Of a DNA stretch of 64,000 nt, positions 37,230 through 48,091 are shown piece by piece (the first letter of the stretch is position 1; every line of letters starts with the position of its first letter). Position numbers and translations under genes: made by a program. The DNA comes from Mercurialis annua. Its lineage: Eukaryota > Streptophyta > Magnoliopsida > Malpighiales > Euphorbiaceae. Location: NCBI RefSeq assembly GCF_937616625.2, contig NC_065577.1, positions 5,807,001 to 5,871,000 on the forward strand, written 5' to 3'. Under the pieces are notes generated by a model. It did no database searches. It worked only from the letters and a program-made list of their open reading frames with translations, and had not been told where the DNA came from.

Positions 37230-38420
37230 ATTTGTTAACAATGTATCTATTTAATATATTTTAAAAATACATTTATCATGTATAAAATATGTATCAGCGA
37301 TATATCTATTAAGTACATTTAAAAAATATTGTGTATAAATTTAGTAAAAATATATCTATCATGTATCTATTTAAATACATTAAAAAATATATCTATCGTG
37401 TATAAATTATGTATCAACGATGTATCTATTAAGTACATTAAAAAATGTATCTATCAAGTTTAATATCTTTTTTTTATAAATATCACGTATAATTTATGTA
37501 TCGAAAATGTATCACACATGTATCCGAGATGCATCAAATATATATAAGAGATGTATCAAATATTTATCGAATATTTTGCACTTCTACTTGGTCAAATCAT
37601 GAAAACAAACCGACCAAATATATATAAACAATAAATATAATAATACTAATTAAAATGAACTAATTGGTTCATTTTAATTAGTATTATTACATATATGTTT
37701 ATAAGTTTTTTTAAATATAAAAACGAACCAATCGATTAGTCAGTTAATTCAATTAATGTATCAAATATGTATCTATCATGTATAAATTGTGTATCAGATA
37801 TGTATTAAAAATATATTTGAATTATAATTAAATAAAGTCGATTAGAATTCAATAAACACTAAAAAAATTCATTTTAATTAGTGTTATTATATATGTTTAT
37901 AAGCTTTTACCAATATAAAAACGAACCAATCGAATTTATCAGTTAATATAATTAATGTATCAAATATGTATTTATCATTTATAAATTGTGTATCAGAGAT
38001 ATATTAAAAATATATTCGAATTACCATTGAATATAGCCGGTTAGAATTCAATAAGCACTATAAAATAACATTACCAACAATAACATATCCGAAAATGCAC
38101 TATCTAAACATTAAAAGATAAAAAAAAATTGAACTCAATTTATTAAAAATTTAAATTCATATTAACTAGCAAATCAAAGGTTATTTCCAACAAAAATACT
38201 AATTTTTAACTAAATTTTACCATCTTTAAATGTTATGAATATGAACCAAACAACAAATATGTATCGGAGGTGTATCAAATATATATATATATATATATGA
38301 ATTATGTAATAAAAGTAAAAAAATTGTAAGTATGAAAAAAATGTTTTGAACAATCGATTATCTATCAAATATGTATCGAGATGTATCAAATTATATGTTT
38401 GATTATTTTTAAATTTTTTT
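37230..38420. repeat. ATGTATC-rich degenerate repeat
   Basis: The words ATGTATC, TGTATCAA and ATCATGTATAAA recur irregularly. A block of about 100 bases near 37640-37800 recurs in altered form near 37870-38040 (TTCATTTTAATTAGT ... AACGAACCAATCGA). No reading frame was seen. A similar word content is seen at 44800-45650. Confidence 0.75.
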
Positions 38421-40398
38421 TGCATCGATGTTTTTTCATAAATCGAACTTCTCTGTTAACAAAAATGAAAAATAAAAAGTGAAAACTGATAAATTAGCAA
38501 AAAGATAAAATGCCAAATTATCAAAAAATGGAGAAATATGGTAGATAACAAAAATTGCAGAGATAAGTTATAGAGAGAATAACAAAATAGCAAAAGGACA
38601 AAATAGCACAACAATATCATATTAAATCCTTTTAAAAGAAACCAACACTTTGAAAAGGTGTAGCTTAATTAATATGATTGTTCGCACTGGATTTTGCTCC
38701 CTTCTCCCTCAATATGTCACGTGTAGTCTTTAAGTAAGACATGGTGCTGATGAAAAGTAATAAGAAAGTTGGTAGGAATGTAAGAAACATGGTAACAAAT
38801 GTAAACAAAATAGTTTAATTTGTATTTAACGAAAAAAGGTATGAAATTGTTGGTTTTCTTGTTATTTTCTCTTTATAAATTACTTTGACAACAGCATTTT
38901 AAATCTAGAAATAATATTACTCCTATTATAAATTAAATGACTTTAATTTAAATTATTTATTTTATTTATTATAAAGAGGAATTTGATATTTTTATCTAAT
39001 GTATAATTTTAGAGAATTTGGCTTAGCATGACAATTTGGCTAAATTTATAATTTAGTCTTTTATTTATTGATTTATTTAATGAGATATTTTGCCGGTAAT
39101 TTTTAATTACTTGGGTTTCAAGCTATTGAGTTCCACTTTGATATTAATTAATAATTTATTTAATTATAATTTATAAACTGTGGTTTATAACTCTGGATTT
39201 ATGGTTGGGTCGGGTTAGACTTGGGTCGCCCGACATGTGAGTTTAGCTTGGTAGTTTTAGAAACTCGTCTAACCCACTATTTGAGAAATTTAATTTAAGT
39301 TATCATTTAAATATTATTTTAAATAATATTTTCGGATTGAATTTTAAGTGTGAACTCAATAGTCTTGAATTATTTGCGGCATTATAATTTATTTGAAAAT
39401 TGTGTTTCTCTGTGATTTTATCTGGCTTATTAATTGTGCTAGTCCTACGTGGTGTCTAGTATTCTTAGAGTTAGGGGTTGGAGTGATTTTAACTTATGAT
39501 TTATTTTTAGACTTTTTGACTACTCGCGCTCAGGAGTCGAACCAGGGTTAGCTGTTTGCCAAGATTCACGTGGATAAGCAAGCAGTGAGTTTGTAGTGCT
39601 ATTTACCGCTTTATTAAGTACCGCAATTTATTTTAGTATTATAAATGCTTTTGAACTGTTTTAAGCGATTATGGATCTGGATTGAAACGAGTTACTCGAT
39701 AGGCTTGTATCGAGACTGTGTGCACCGGTAAGTACTCTGGGAATCGGCAGACTAAGGTCTTGCTTACGCTGGTATATATATGACGAGGATTTGTTCCCGC
39801 CCACTCTGGGTTTATCAGTATGTTATGTCATACTTACGCTGGGATCATTTCAATGCTGTTTTCCATAATCATATTATATTATGTTTTGATTTAAGGATTT
39901 TAAACTTAATAAATGTAAATAGTATTGCGAACTCATCTCAGTATATCTGACCCCGTTGTTTTCCCAAATTTTTCAAGTTTATGATTTGAAATCTGGTCCA
40001 CTCCGATTCTTTTGATTCCTCAGAGGTCTTTATGTTATTTAAACTAGTTACTGTTTTCGAACTCTTAGACCGCAGTAGAATTAGTTTATATATTACATTT
40101 GGTATTACACTTTGGGATTGTCGATTTGATCGACTATTTATTATTGGCATGTTTACTCTGAAATATTTTATTATTATATTTAAGGCATGCTGTTTAGCAT
40201 TTTAGATAATTAAGTTATTTATATTAGAACTGTAATATAAATTGCTAGACTTAGGTTGGAGTCTCGGTTGCCCCCGAGCAGTTTTCTGCAGGTTTAAATG
40301 TTTATTTAATTTTCGAGAGGCTTACTACGGGTTTTGGTACAACCATACCTATACCCTAGCGCCGGTCACGATTCATGAAATTGGGTCGTGACAAATAG

Positions 40399-40913
40399 CA
40401 ACAGACTATAAACACATGATTCAAAGATTTAATCAACCACAAAACTTGGGTTTTGAGCCATAATTCGTTTTTTTAATTAATTAACAAAATATTAAAGAGA
40501 AAGTAATAAGGATAAAAAACAAGTAGATGCATAATATAACCTAATAAAATTTAATTTTGACTAATTTTAAAATTTACTTGAACAATATTGTCATCTTCGT
40601 GATCTTTTCAATTTCTTTCGCAAATTTCACATAATGTGAAATTTGATGTAGATTTTATGCAATCCAAGCAGAAGAAATTGTAATGTTTTGAATCATGAAC
40701 TTTACATGGCTTATAAAACTTAGTTTGTAATAGTGTTTGTAACCATGAAAAAGACTCCATAACTTTTTTTAATGAACTAAATTTTTGTGGCAGTTTGATT
40801 CGTATAATTTACATATATATATTAACTGATGTTGAATCCTAGTTCTATAGAGATTCCTTCCTATTTATTTATTTTTTGGTGACAACATTCCTTTCCCATT
40901 TAGGAATGTATTA
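40399..40913. other. Intergenic, no gene seen
   Basis: AT-rich DNA between the solo LTR and the PPR pseudogene. Confidence 0.55.
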
Positions 40914-41548
40914 AAAATAAAATAAATTAGGAATTAATAATATTCCTTTATTATTCATCAAAAAAAAATATTTCTTTATTTCGGCAACCATAAATTTATT
41001 AACACATCTTTCAATTTCAATTAAGCTAACAACTCTGCATTTGATGATCTCATGATCATTCATTAGTTTTTTAATATTCTTCACATCTTTCCCTTTTCCA
41101 GATTTAGAAAACAAATTTGAAAAAAGAACATAAACACCTGAACTATATGGCTCAAGTTTTAATATTTGTTTAAGGATTTGTTTTCTATCTCGACGTTTTG
41201 GTAGATCCTACAAGCGCCGAGTAAAGCACCCCATATTACAATATCAGGCTTCATTGACATTCCTCTTATTAGATTGACGGCTTCATCTAAGAAACCGTCT
41301 TTCCTAAGAAGATCAACGATGCCTATGTAATGCTCAATTTTGGGTTTAGTTTCATAAACATAGCTCATTCTGTCAAAATAATATAATCCATCATCGATAA
41401 ACCCACTGTGGCTGCAAGCCGAAAGCAATCTTGTGAAGGTTATTTCGTCAAGCCAAATGCCTTCAACTTGCATCCTTTCGGAAAGATGAACAGCTTCAAA
41501 TCCACAGCCGTGTAATGCTAGAGCACTAATGATTGCATTCAGATACAT
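40914..41548 (-). pseudogene. PPR protein pseudogene (E-class C-terminal part)
   Basis: Pentatricopeptide-repeat proteins bind organelle RNA for editing or processing (family knowledge). On the minus strand 41548-41159 reads through typical PPR text (NAIISALALHG, DEITFTRLLSACSHSG, KPDIVIWGALLGACR). Near 41180 a one-base frameshift occurs, after which the other frame continues the family pattern (LKQILKLEPYSSGVYVLFSN, then SGKGKDVKNIKKLMND and VSLIEIE), the E and E+ region, to about 40960. The N-terminal repeats are missing and the DNA just beyond 41560 is ATGTATC-rich TE-like sequence. Frameshift plus truncation make it a pseudogene. It may be a gene remnant or a fragment captured by a MULE. 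Confidence 0.85.
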
Positions 41549-41559
41549 CTCAAAACCAA

Positions 41560-41760
41560 CATAAATTTTTCTGTAATGTATCTTTTAAACAGGTATCTTT
41601 TATGTATTTTTTATGTATCAAAACAAATTTGCAACTCAATTCCAGCTTTTATGATTATATTTGGTTAATTAATCAACCAATTTCGCTAATTACGCAATTG
41701 TAATGAATTTTTATTACTTGATGAATCTATTCCAAGTCTTCAAGAACCTAAATACTTGGA
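41560..41760. repeat. ATGTATC-type sequence, left of the minus-strand solo LTR
   Basis: Contains TGTAATGTATC, AGGTATC and TTATGTATC. It continues at 44742 when the LTR is removed, showing that the LTR inserted into this repeat. Confidence 0.55.
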
Positions 41761-42355
41761 TTTGTTGTCACGATCCATTTTCATGAATCGCGACCGGCGC
41801 TAGGGTATGGGTAATGTAGTACTGAAACCCGTAGCTAGCCTTTCATTTAACACATAAACACATAAACTTGCAGAAAACCAATGCTCGGGGGCAACCGAGA
41901 CTTCAGCCTAAAACTAGCAGTTATAATATTCAATAGTTAATATAACATGCTTATTCAATTCCGAGTCTAAAATAGATTCATCATAAACCAAAGTAAATAA
42001 TATAGCATGCCAAAGCAATATAACCAGTCGAACCAATCCGACAAAATATATAATATTAATAAAGACGTCTAGTTACTACTGCGGTTTAAGAATAAAACAG
42101 TTTCACAGTTCTACTAAAATAAATGGAACCTCCGAGGAAAAGTAAATGCGGAGATCACCAGACTCTCTCAGATCATAACCCTGGGGAAAATTTGGAAAAC
42201 AACGGGGTCAGATATACTGAGATGAGTTCATACCACTATTTACATTTATTAAGTGGAAAACCTTTAAAACGTTTAAAACATTTAATAACGATATTACGGA
42301 TAATAGTTGGAACCCTAATCCACAATTCTAAATAAATATCACAATCCAATAGGTC

Positions 42356-42475
42356 TGGTCCCGAGAGCTGAGCTACACCGAGTTACCACTGACCACACTT
42401 ATACCAGAGTCCCGAGAGCTGAGCTACACCGAGTTACTCTACCTGGTCCCGAGAGCTATGCTCACACCGAGTTAC
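42356..42475. repeat. Minisatellite in the solo LTR
   Basis: Three copies of GGTCCCGAGAGCTGAGCTAC followed by ACCGAGTTAC, starting near 42356, 42411 and 42442. The third is altered and the spacing is uneven. Confidence 0.85.
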
Positions 42476-44493
42476 CACATTTCCATATATACCTTACCCA
42501 GATCAATACCGGTGCGCACGCAATCCTAATGATGCCCATTAGGTAGCATGTTCCAACTAAGAGCCATAATATAAAAACAGTTCGAAATATACGTACAGTA
42601 TATATATTTAATATTAAAATAACAATTTACTTAATAAAGCGGTAAATAGTAAATACAAACTCACTGCTTGCTAATCCACGTGAAATACCGGCAAGCAACT
42701 AATCCTGGTTCGCCTCTGAAGCACGAACAGTAGACGGGTCTAGACAAATAAAATAATTATTAAAAACAGACCCTAACTCTAGAGAGTACTAGACACCACA
42801 TAGGACTATCACAATTAACACGCCGAAAATAAACAAGCCACAACACCCAAAAATACCCATTAGGGAAATAAGCCCAAACAAGATAAGTTCATTGAGTCCT
42901 CGCTTTAAAATCCAGCTTATAGATATTATTAAATAACATTAAATAATAATAAATTTTTAATTAGTGTGTTAGCCGAGTTACCAATAACTACCAAGCTAAC
43001 CACACTTGTCGGGTGACCCAAGTCTAACCCAACTCAAAACGTTTATCAAATATAAACCCGAGTTTATATTTATAAAATAATTCCATAAAATAATAAACCA
43101 TTTTAAAAGCGGAACTCAATAACTCCAAATTCAAGTAACCCAAGTTACAACCCAAAAATTTAATTAAATAAGTCATAACAAGTTTAGGGACTAAATTGTA
43201 CTTTAGCCAATTAGGGACTAAACTGCACTTTTGCCAAAAAGATATCCAAAATCAATTTAATCGCTTTTGTTTATAATTAAAACCAAATACAAAGTTAATA
43301 ATCAAAAATCCACTTAATCAAGTTATAAATTAAGTTTAGGGGCTAATTTGTAATTTAGCCAAATTATACCAATTCGAAATTCAAGGTTAAATATAATTAC
43401 CCGAGTAATTATATTAGCTAAAAATAATAAATAACTATCGTTCTAATTATTTAATTTACAAAACCAAATGAAACCAATTTATTAGATAAGGTGTACCTTC
43501 AAGCACCTATTTGATTTGAGTAAAACATTTTGGTGGTTAAAGTGGCAAACTTGCCATCTCCTACAATACAAACAGGTTACAATTCCCGCCACACCTATTC
43601 TTCAACCATAACTCCATTAACAAGTTTCTGGACATGATTCTTAAGCCTCAATTCTTTAAGATTCATGATTCAAAACCATCCTAATCTTAAATACTAAAAT
43701 CATGAACTACCCCATTCCTATTTAGTTAGAAATTAAAATTAAGAACCACGGCGAAATTTAGTAGTGTGGGTTCGACAATTTGAAACGGCATCCAACAAAT
43801 TGATATAACACATCACTTATTAATTTATTATGAAACACAACATTCTTAGAGTTCTAAACAACATGAAAACCAAGCCAACACAAAGAAATAAATCGGCAGA
43901 ATCCTTTCAAAGCATGAACAGAAAACATAGCAAACAGAAACGATGAAACGGGATTGATTAGAACGAGATCGACGGCGTACCGTTCAGCGAAACTGAGATA
44001 GGGAAACGTAGATACGTGAGTCTAGATTCTCAGAGATCAAACGGAATTGATTTCGATCTAGAAACGAACACACACGGATCAAAACATTAAAACTTGTTTT
44101 AAAACTAAAAACTGAAATCAAACGCGACGATATGACGGCGGTGGCTCAAACGAAGGAAATAACGTACCGTTAAACGAACACGAAAAGAGAAACGTAGAGA
44201 ATCGAGTCCACAACGTCTGAGATCAAGCGGAATCAATTTCGATCTAAAACGAGCAAGAACGATCAACAATACGGAATATCGTTCAAAGGTAAAATCTGGA
44301 AATTATAGGAAACCAGAAAACTTACCGAACAGCGATCTTTGGAAGATGATAACTGCTTCGATACTCAGCGAAAGAACGAAAGAAAAGCGGCTAGGGTTTG
44401 TTTGCAGCGTGATCTAGGTTTTTCGTTTAGAAAGCGTTTATAAATAACGAGAGGAACTAGGTCGAAACTGAGTTGGAAGTTGGCGGCTCAACA

Positions 44494-44596
44494 AACTCCC
44501 TTAGGAGTTGGAGTCACGTACGTGACTTTCGGGGGATTCTCAGGTCTCTTATGAGACCTGGTTTCCTCCTTGGTTCAACCATTTGGTTGAACCAAG
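44494..44596. repeat. Palindrome cluster 5 (minus-strand solo LTR)
   Basis: AACTCC with its complement (44494-44509), perfect AGTCACGTACGTGACT (44512-44527), CAGGTCTC with its complement, four apart (44541-44560), and CTTGGTTCAACC with its complement, four apart (44569-44596). The last two are shared with cluster 2, while the first two replace the GTCTCGTTCGAGAC series found there. Confidence 0.92.
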
Positions 44597-44741
44597 ACTC
44601 AAGGGAACCGAGAACCAAACTCAAAAACTGAACCGAACCATGAACCGAACCTTAAATCGAACCACAAAAACTGAAAACGCTCCAAATTATTTCCGAACTT
44701 ATAAAATTAAATATTGAAATTTCATGGGGTATTACATTTGT

Positions 44742-45700
44742 TGAGGATATGATTTTGTCATAATGGGTTCTTTAAATAGGAATATTTTGAATTACTTTTG
44801 TTCATTGAACATAATGTATTTATATCTATAATGTATCAGTCTCTTTAAAATTTATTCATTGAAAAGAATTATTATGAGTTGGAGACTGATTCTAGAAGTT
44901 ATAATAAATGATGTATCAACGACGTATCACTTTTGTATATATAATGTATCGTTGACGAATCTAATATATATACATAATAACATATACATAAAAATTGAAT
45001 CAACTTAAGTTTTAGTTAGAAATAGCTAAAAGTTTAAATAAATCAGGCAATATGTTGTTAATAAGAGCATATGGTTTTAAAAATTAAATTCTATGGTGTA
45101 TCTACAAAATTTATTTCGTTAAAATAATAAAAAAAGGATAAAAATATGTATCTACGATGCATCTGTTGTGTATCTATAATGTATCAGCGATTTATCTGTA
45201 TGTACGATTTATCATTGATGTGTCCAATATTTATATACATAATAAACTGAACAAATAACAATATAATGCCTTCATTAAATTTATCATCAGTTGAAGTTAA
45301 TATTACATATACGAGTTTATATCAAAAATATAAATATTTACAGTTTTGATTTACATAACAAATTAAATCTCAGAAATAATTCAGATACATCTCAGAAACA
45401 AATCATGTACATTTTAAAAATATTTCAAATAATATATCTAAAAAACAGCACATATACGTCTTATAACTAGCTCAACTATATTGTTCAAAATAAAGGAAGT
45501 AAACTAAACTTCTTGCAAAAAATATTGATGAAACCATCAAACTACAAAATAGAAGAGAAAAATCAGTAAATAAAAACCAATTAATAAATATCACACAATA
45601 CATACTAACATTTAAAAATAATACATTTTAGATACATCTATTAAACATATAAAATACATCTAAAAAACAGTGTAGACGCGACTCAAAATTTCTATAAAAA
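44742..45700. repeat. ATGTATC-rich repeat, right of the minus-strand solo LTR
   Basis: Recurrent ATGTATC, GACGTATCA and ATCTACGATG words, like 37230-38420. Probably part of an element related to the MULE at 36624, but I could not place its ends. Confidence 0.5.
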
Positions 45701-45902
45701 CATAACATTCTATAACTCCACTTAGATAATCACATGTCACAAACGATATTTATATATTTTATTGAATAAAATATGTTAGCATTGACAATTTCAGATTTTA
45801 ATATTATTAAAAACATATTCATAATAAAAAAATCCACCAAGTGACTCGGTAAACACAAATTTTTGTTACGTGGGAAAAAATATTCTCATTATGGCTTTTT
45901 CT

Positions 45903-46288
45903 TACTAAACTTCACCCACATTTCCAATTTCAATTGTCATATGAAGAAGGACATGATGTTTAAAACTCAATTATAACAAGATCATCTCACTTATAATAGA
46001 GTGGGGTTGCGTCTGTAAATATGCAACAAGTTCATCTCGTCTTGAAATGAGTTCAAGTACATGAAAGGCATCTTCCACATCCATGACTTGAAAGCCATTA
46101 GAATAGCCGAGTAGAGGAACATGTTTAAAGAAAGATAGACCAAACTCTAGTCTGCCAAAGGACGCCCAAAGTACTTGTTCAGCCAAAAAAAGAGTCAAAC
46201 TCCGAGACACATCATAATTATCGGTGCATATCTTAAACAAAAAGGTTATGGGATACTAAATTGGAACTGTGGGTGAAGTTTAGTATGA
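45903..46288. repeat. Inverted repeat pair enclosing an unidentified reading frame
   Basis: TACTAAACTTCACCCACA plus TTCCAATTT (about 45903-45931) is repeated in inverted form at about 46260-46288 with one mismatch. Between them the minus strand is open at 45971-46240 (89 codons, ATG start; contains DVEDAFHVLELISRRDELVAY). The frame has fairly balanced amino-acid use for such AT-rich DNA. I do not recognise it; it may be a captured exon or chance. Confidence 0.5.
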
Positions 46289-46289
46289 T

Positions 46290-47370
46290 TAGGGGAAGAT
46301 TACTAACCATAATTAATACAGAGATATGTGAAAGATTACTAAACAAAAAAAGAGACAAGATTACTAACCATAATTATCGAGACATATCATAATTATGTAG
46401 TTTTTTAGATCTTAAACTGAAAAAAATTCAAGAATAATTTTTTTAAATATGAGAGTTAAAATAAATTGTAATAATCACCACGAGTTAAGAAAAAATCGCT
46501 AAAATATGGAAGAATGGCAAATCGACGGTGGAATAAAAACGAAGCGAATGCGGGGCGAAGACAGAGTAATGGCAGATCGTTGAAGGAACGGTGGCAGGGT
46601 GATAAGAAGAAAAAAATAAATGGAAAAAAGAAGAAAATAAAGAAAAAAAAATGGAGAAGAAGAAGAAAGAGAAAAAGAGAAAAGAAAATATGAAAAAAAA
46701 GAGAGATACACATGTTAAAATAAAAATAAAATGTTTAGAGTAAAAAATAATAAAAAATAAATATTATTATAATAAAGAAAGATTTTATTGTAAAAAAATA
46801 AAATCCTAAAAAGATGAGGTATTTTTTTTATTTTTTTTGTTAAGTATAATTTATTATTATTTTAACAAATAAATTATTTTTCTAGTTTTCTAAAAAATTC
46901 ACACTTTTAGCAGATAGCACATTATTGGGTCCATGGGTTTTCCTTCTCTAGTTCTTAGCTACAAAATGCACACAAAAACCCATGAGGAGAGCCCATAATG
47001 ATCACCAGCTCAGGCCCATATTTTCGTGTTTTAAACTGCTGTATTAATCAATTTAAAATATATTTAAAATTATCAAGTTGAGCTCGAATTTAAACTACTA
47101 GAATCAATATTAAATCGAATTCAAATAACAAGATGCTCGAATTGATAACTTTCAAATTAAAATTAAATTAATTTATTTTTAGTATCTCTTATAAGCATAT
47201 TTATTTATAATAATATTTGTATATTCTATTAATACATAACTTTTAAATATAAATACATATAATTAAAATAATTGAAAAAATAAACAATTTTTTTGAATCT
47301 TTAGTTATTTTAACGAGTTCAATCTTAAAACAATTAATTAACATTCAATAAAATTTAAATTTAGTCATAA
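46290..47370. other. Intergenic, low complexity
   Basis: Includes an A/G-rich stretch (46590-46710) that yields Phe/Ser-rich frames on the other strand. These are not called as genes. Confidence 0.6.
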
Positions 47371-47372
47371 TT

Positions 47373-47749
47373 AGAATTGTACATCATTCGATATGGTTCG
47401 AAATCGATCAATCAAAATTTTGCAAAACTTACAAACCCAACCAAACAAAATCGAATTACATCAAACTGAACCAAAAAGTTTATTTTGGTTTAAATCGTAT
47501 TGAAACATTTATTTATTTTTGTTTAAACATTAAACAATTAGTATCTAATAAAATTTTATAAATACTTATCTTCATTTCTATATGTTGTATGGATTTTTTT
47601 TATTCTTTTTTGGTTTTTAAAATGTTTAAACCGAACATTAAACTTTTATCTAATTACAAACCGAACTAAACCATATTCCGCATCATAATTACAATTTTAA
47701 TCCAGTTCGGTTCAATTCGGTTTTTACGGTTTATTTCCATTTTTGCACA
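47373..47749. mobile_element. Degenerate hAT-like MITE
   Basis: The right end on the minus strand (GGGTGTGCAAAAATGGAAAT) and the internal GGTTCGGTTT/AACCGAAC inverted pairs match the style of the element at 59404. The left end (TTAGAATTGTACATC) is poorly kept. Flanking AGTCATAA and GGTCACAA agree at 6 of 8 bases, which would fit an old hAT duplication. Confidence 0.45.
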
Positions 47750-47759
47750 CCCATGGTCA

Positions 47760-48088
47760 CAATCAAGCAGAATCTTCCATGGGACCAAACATGTCCCCAT
47801 TCTTGCCACATGTCACACCTTCCACTCTCATCAACTCCTACAAAGAATTTCTCAAGTCTTGATTCCCGCTTATGCTTACTTACAACTTACTACAAATGAG
47901 GATTACATTTCATTTCAGAGAAACAATAATAACAGAGCTGTACTTAGTTTAATCAGACCAACTAACCTCTGTCTTAAAACAGAGCCCACTTAATAAAAAT
48001 CAGAATTTCTCTGGTTAATCATAATTTTAGGAACTACCCAGATTCGAATTTCTCTCTTTTTCGTTGTTGGATTTTTGTTTGAGTGTCA
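47760..48088 (+). promoter_or_regulatory. Probable kinase promoter / leader start
   Basis: The CT-rich plus-strand text just before the CACTA element (TTTCTCTCTTTTTCGTTGTT) looks like a plant 5' untranslated leader, which would continue after the element at 50154. Inferred from composition only. Confidence 0.3.
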
Positions 48089-48091
48089 TAC

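Larger units (their letters stand above)
36624..38871. mobile_element. MULE, non-autonomous, 2.2 kb, nested in the solo LTR
   Basis: The ends are GAGTAAATCACAAAAATACC and, on the other strand, GAGAAAATAACAAGAAAACC (16 of 20 alike). A perfect 9-base duplication TTTATAAAT lies at 36615-36623 and 38872-38880. The interior has a palindrome cluster near the left end and about 1.2 kb rich in the word ATGTATC and variants (37230-38420). No transposase or captured gene was recognised, so movement must have been in trans. Confidence 0.82.
35217..40393 (+). mobile_element. Solo LTR split by a nested MULE
   Basis: Starts TGTAATATCCCG and ends GGGTCGTGACA like the LTRs at 20923 and 28451. A perfect 5-base duplication AATAG lies at 35212-35216 and 40394-40398. 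The right part (39060-40393) follows the full LTR closely, for example TTGGGTTTCAAGCTATTGAG and GTGTGCACCGGT. The left part (35217-36614) is more diverged and carries other palindromes. Removing the 2248-base insertion at 36624 and one target copy leaves about 2.9 kb. One LTR with its own target duplication means the interior was lost by recombination between two LTRs. Confidence 0.92.
41766..44736 (-). mobile_element. Solo LTR, minus orientation, 2971 bases
   Basis: On the minus strand it begins TGTAATACCCCATG and ends GGATCGTGACA, the same pattern as the LTR superfamily in this window. A perfect 5-base duplication TTTGT lies at 41761-41765 and 44737-44741. Internal landmarks are shared (CTGACCCCGTTG near 42205, the CTAGCGCCGGTCGCGATTC end). 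No interior or second LTR is present. Short frames inside are not protein-like. Confidence 0.92.

Noticed and set aside
42356..42475. Possible CRISPR-like spaced repeat
   Set aside because: Only three diverged copies with uneven spacing, inside a plant LTR.
41766..44736. Treating this and the LTR at 35217 as the two LTRs of one element
   Set aside because: They are in opposite orientation and each has its own perfect target duplication (TTTGT and AATAG).
46456..46713. Phe/Leu/Ser-rich frames resembling membrane segments
   Set aside because: Complement of an A/G-rich low-complexity stretch.
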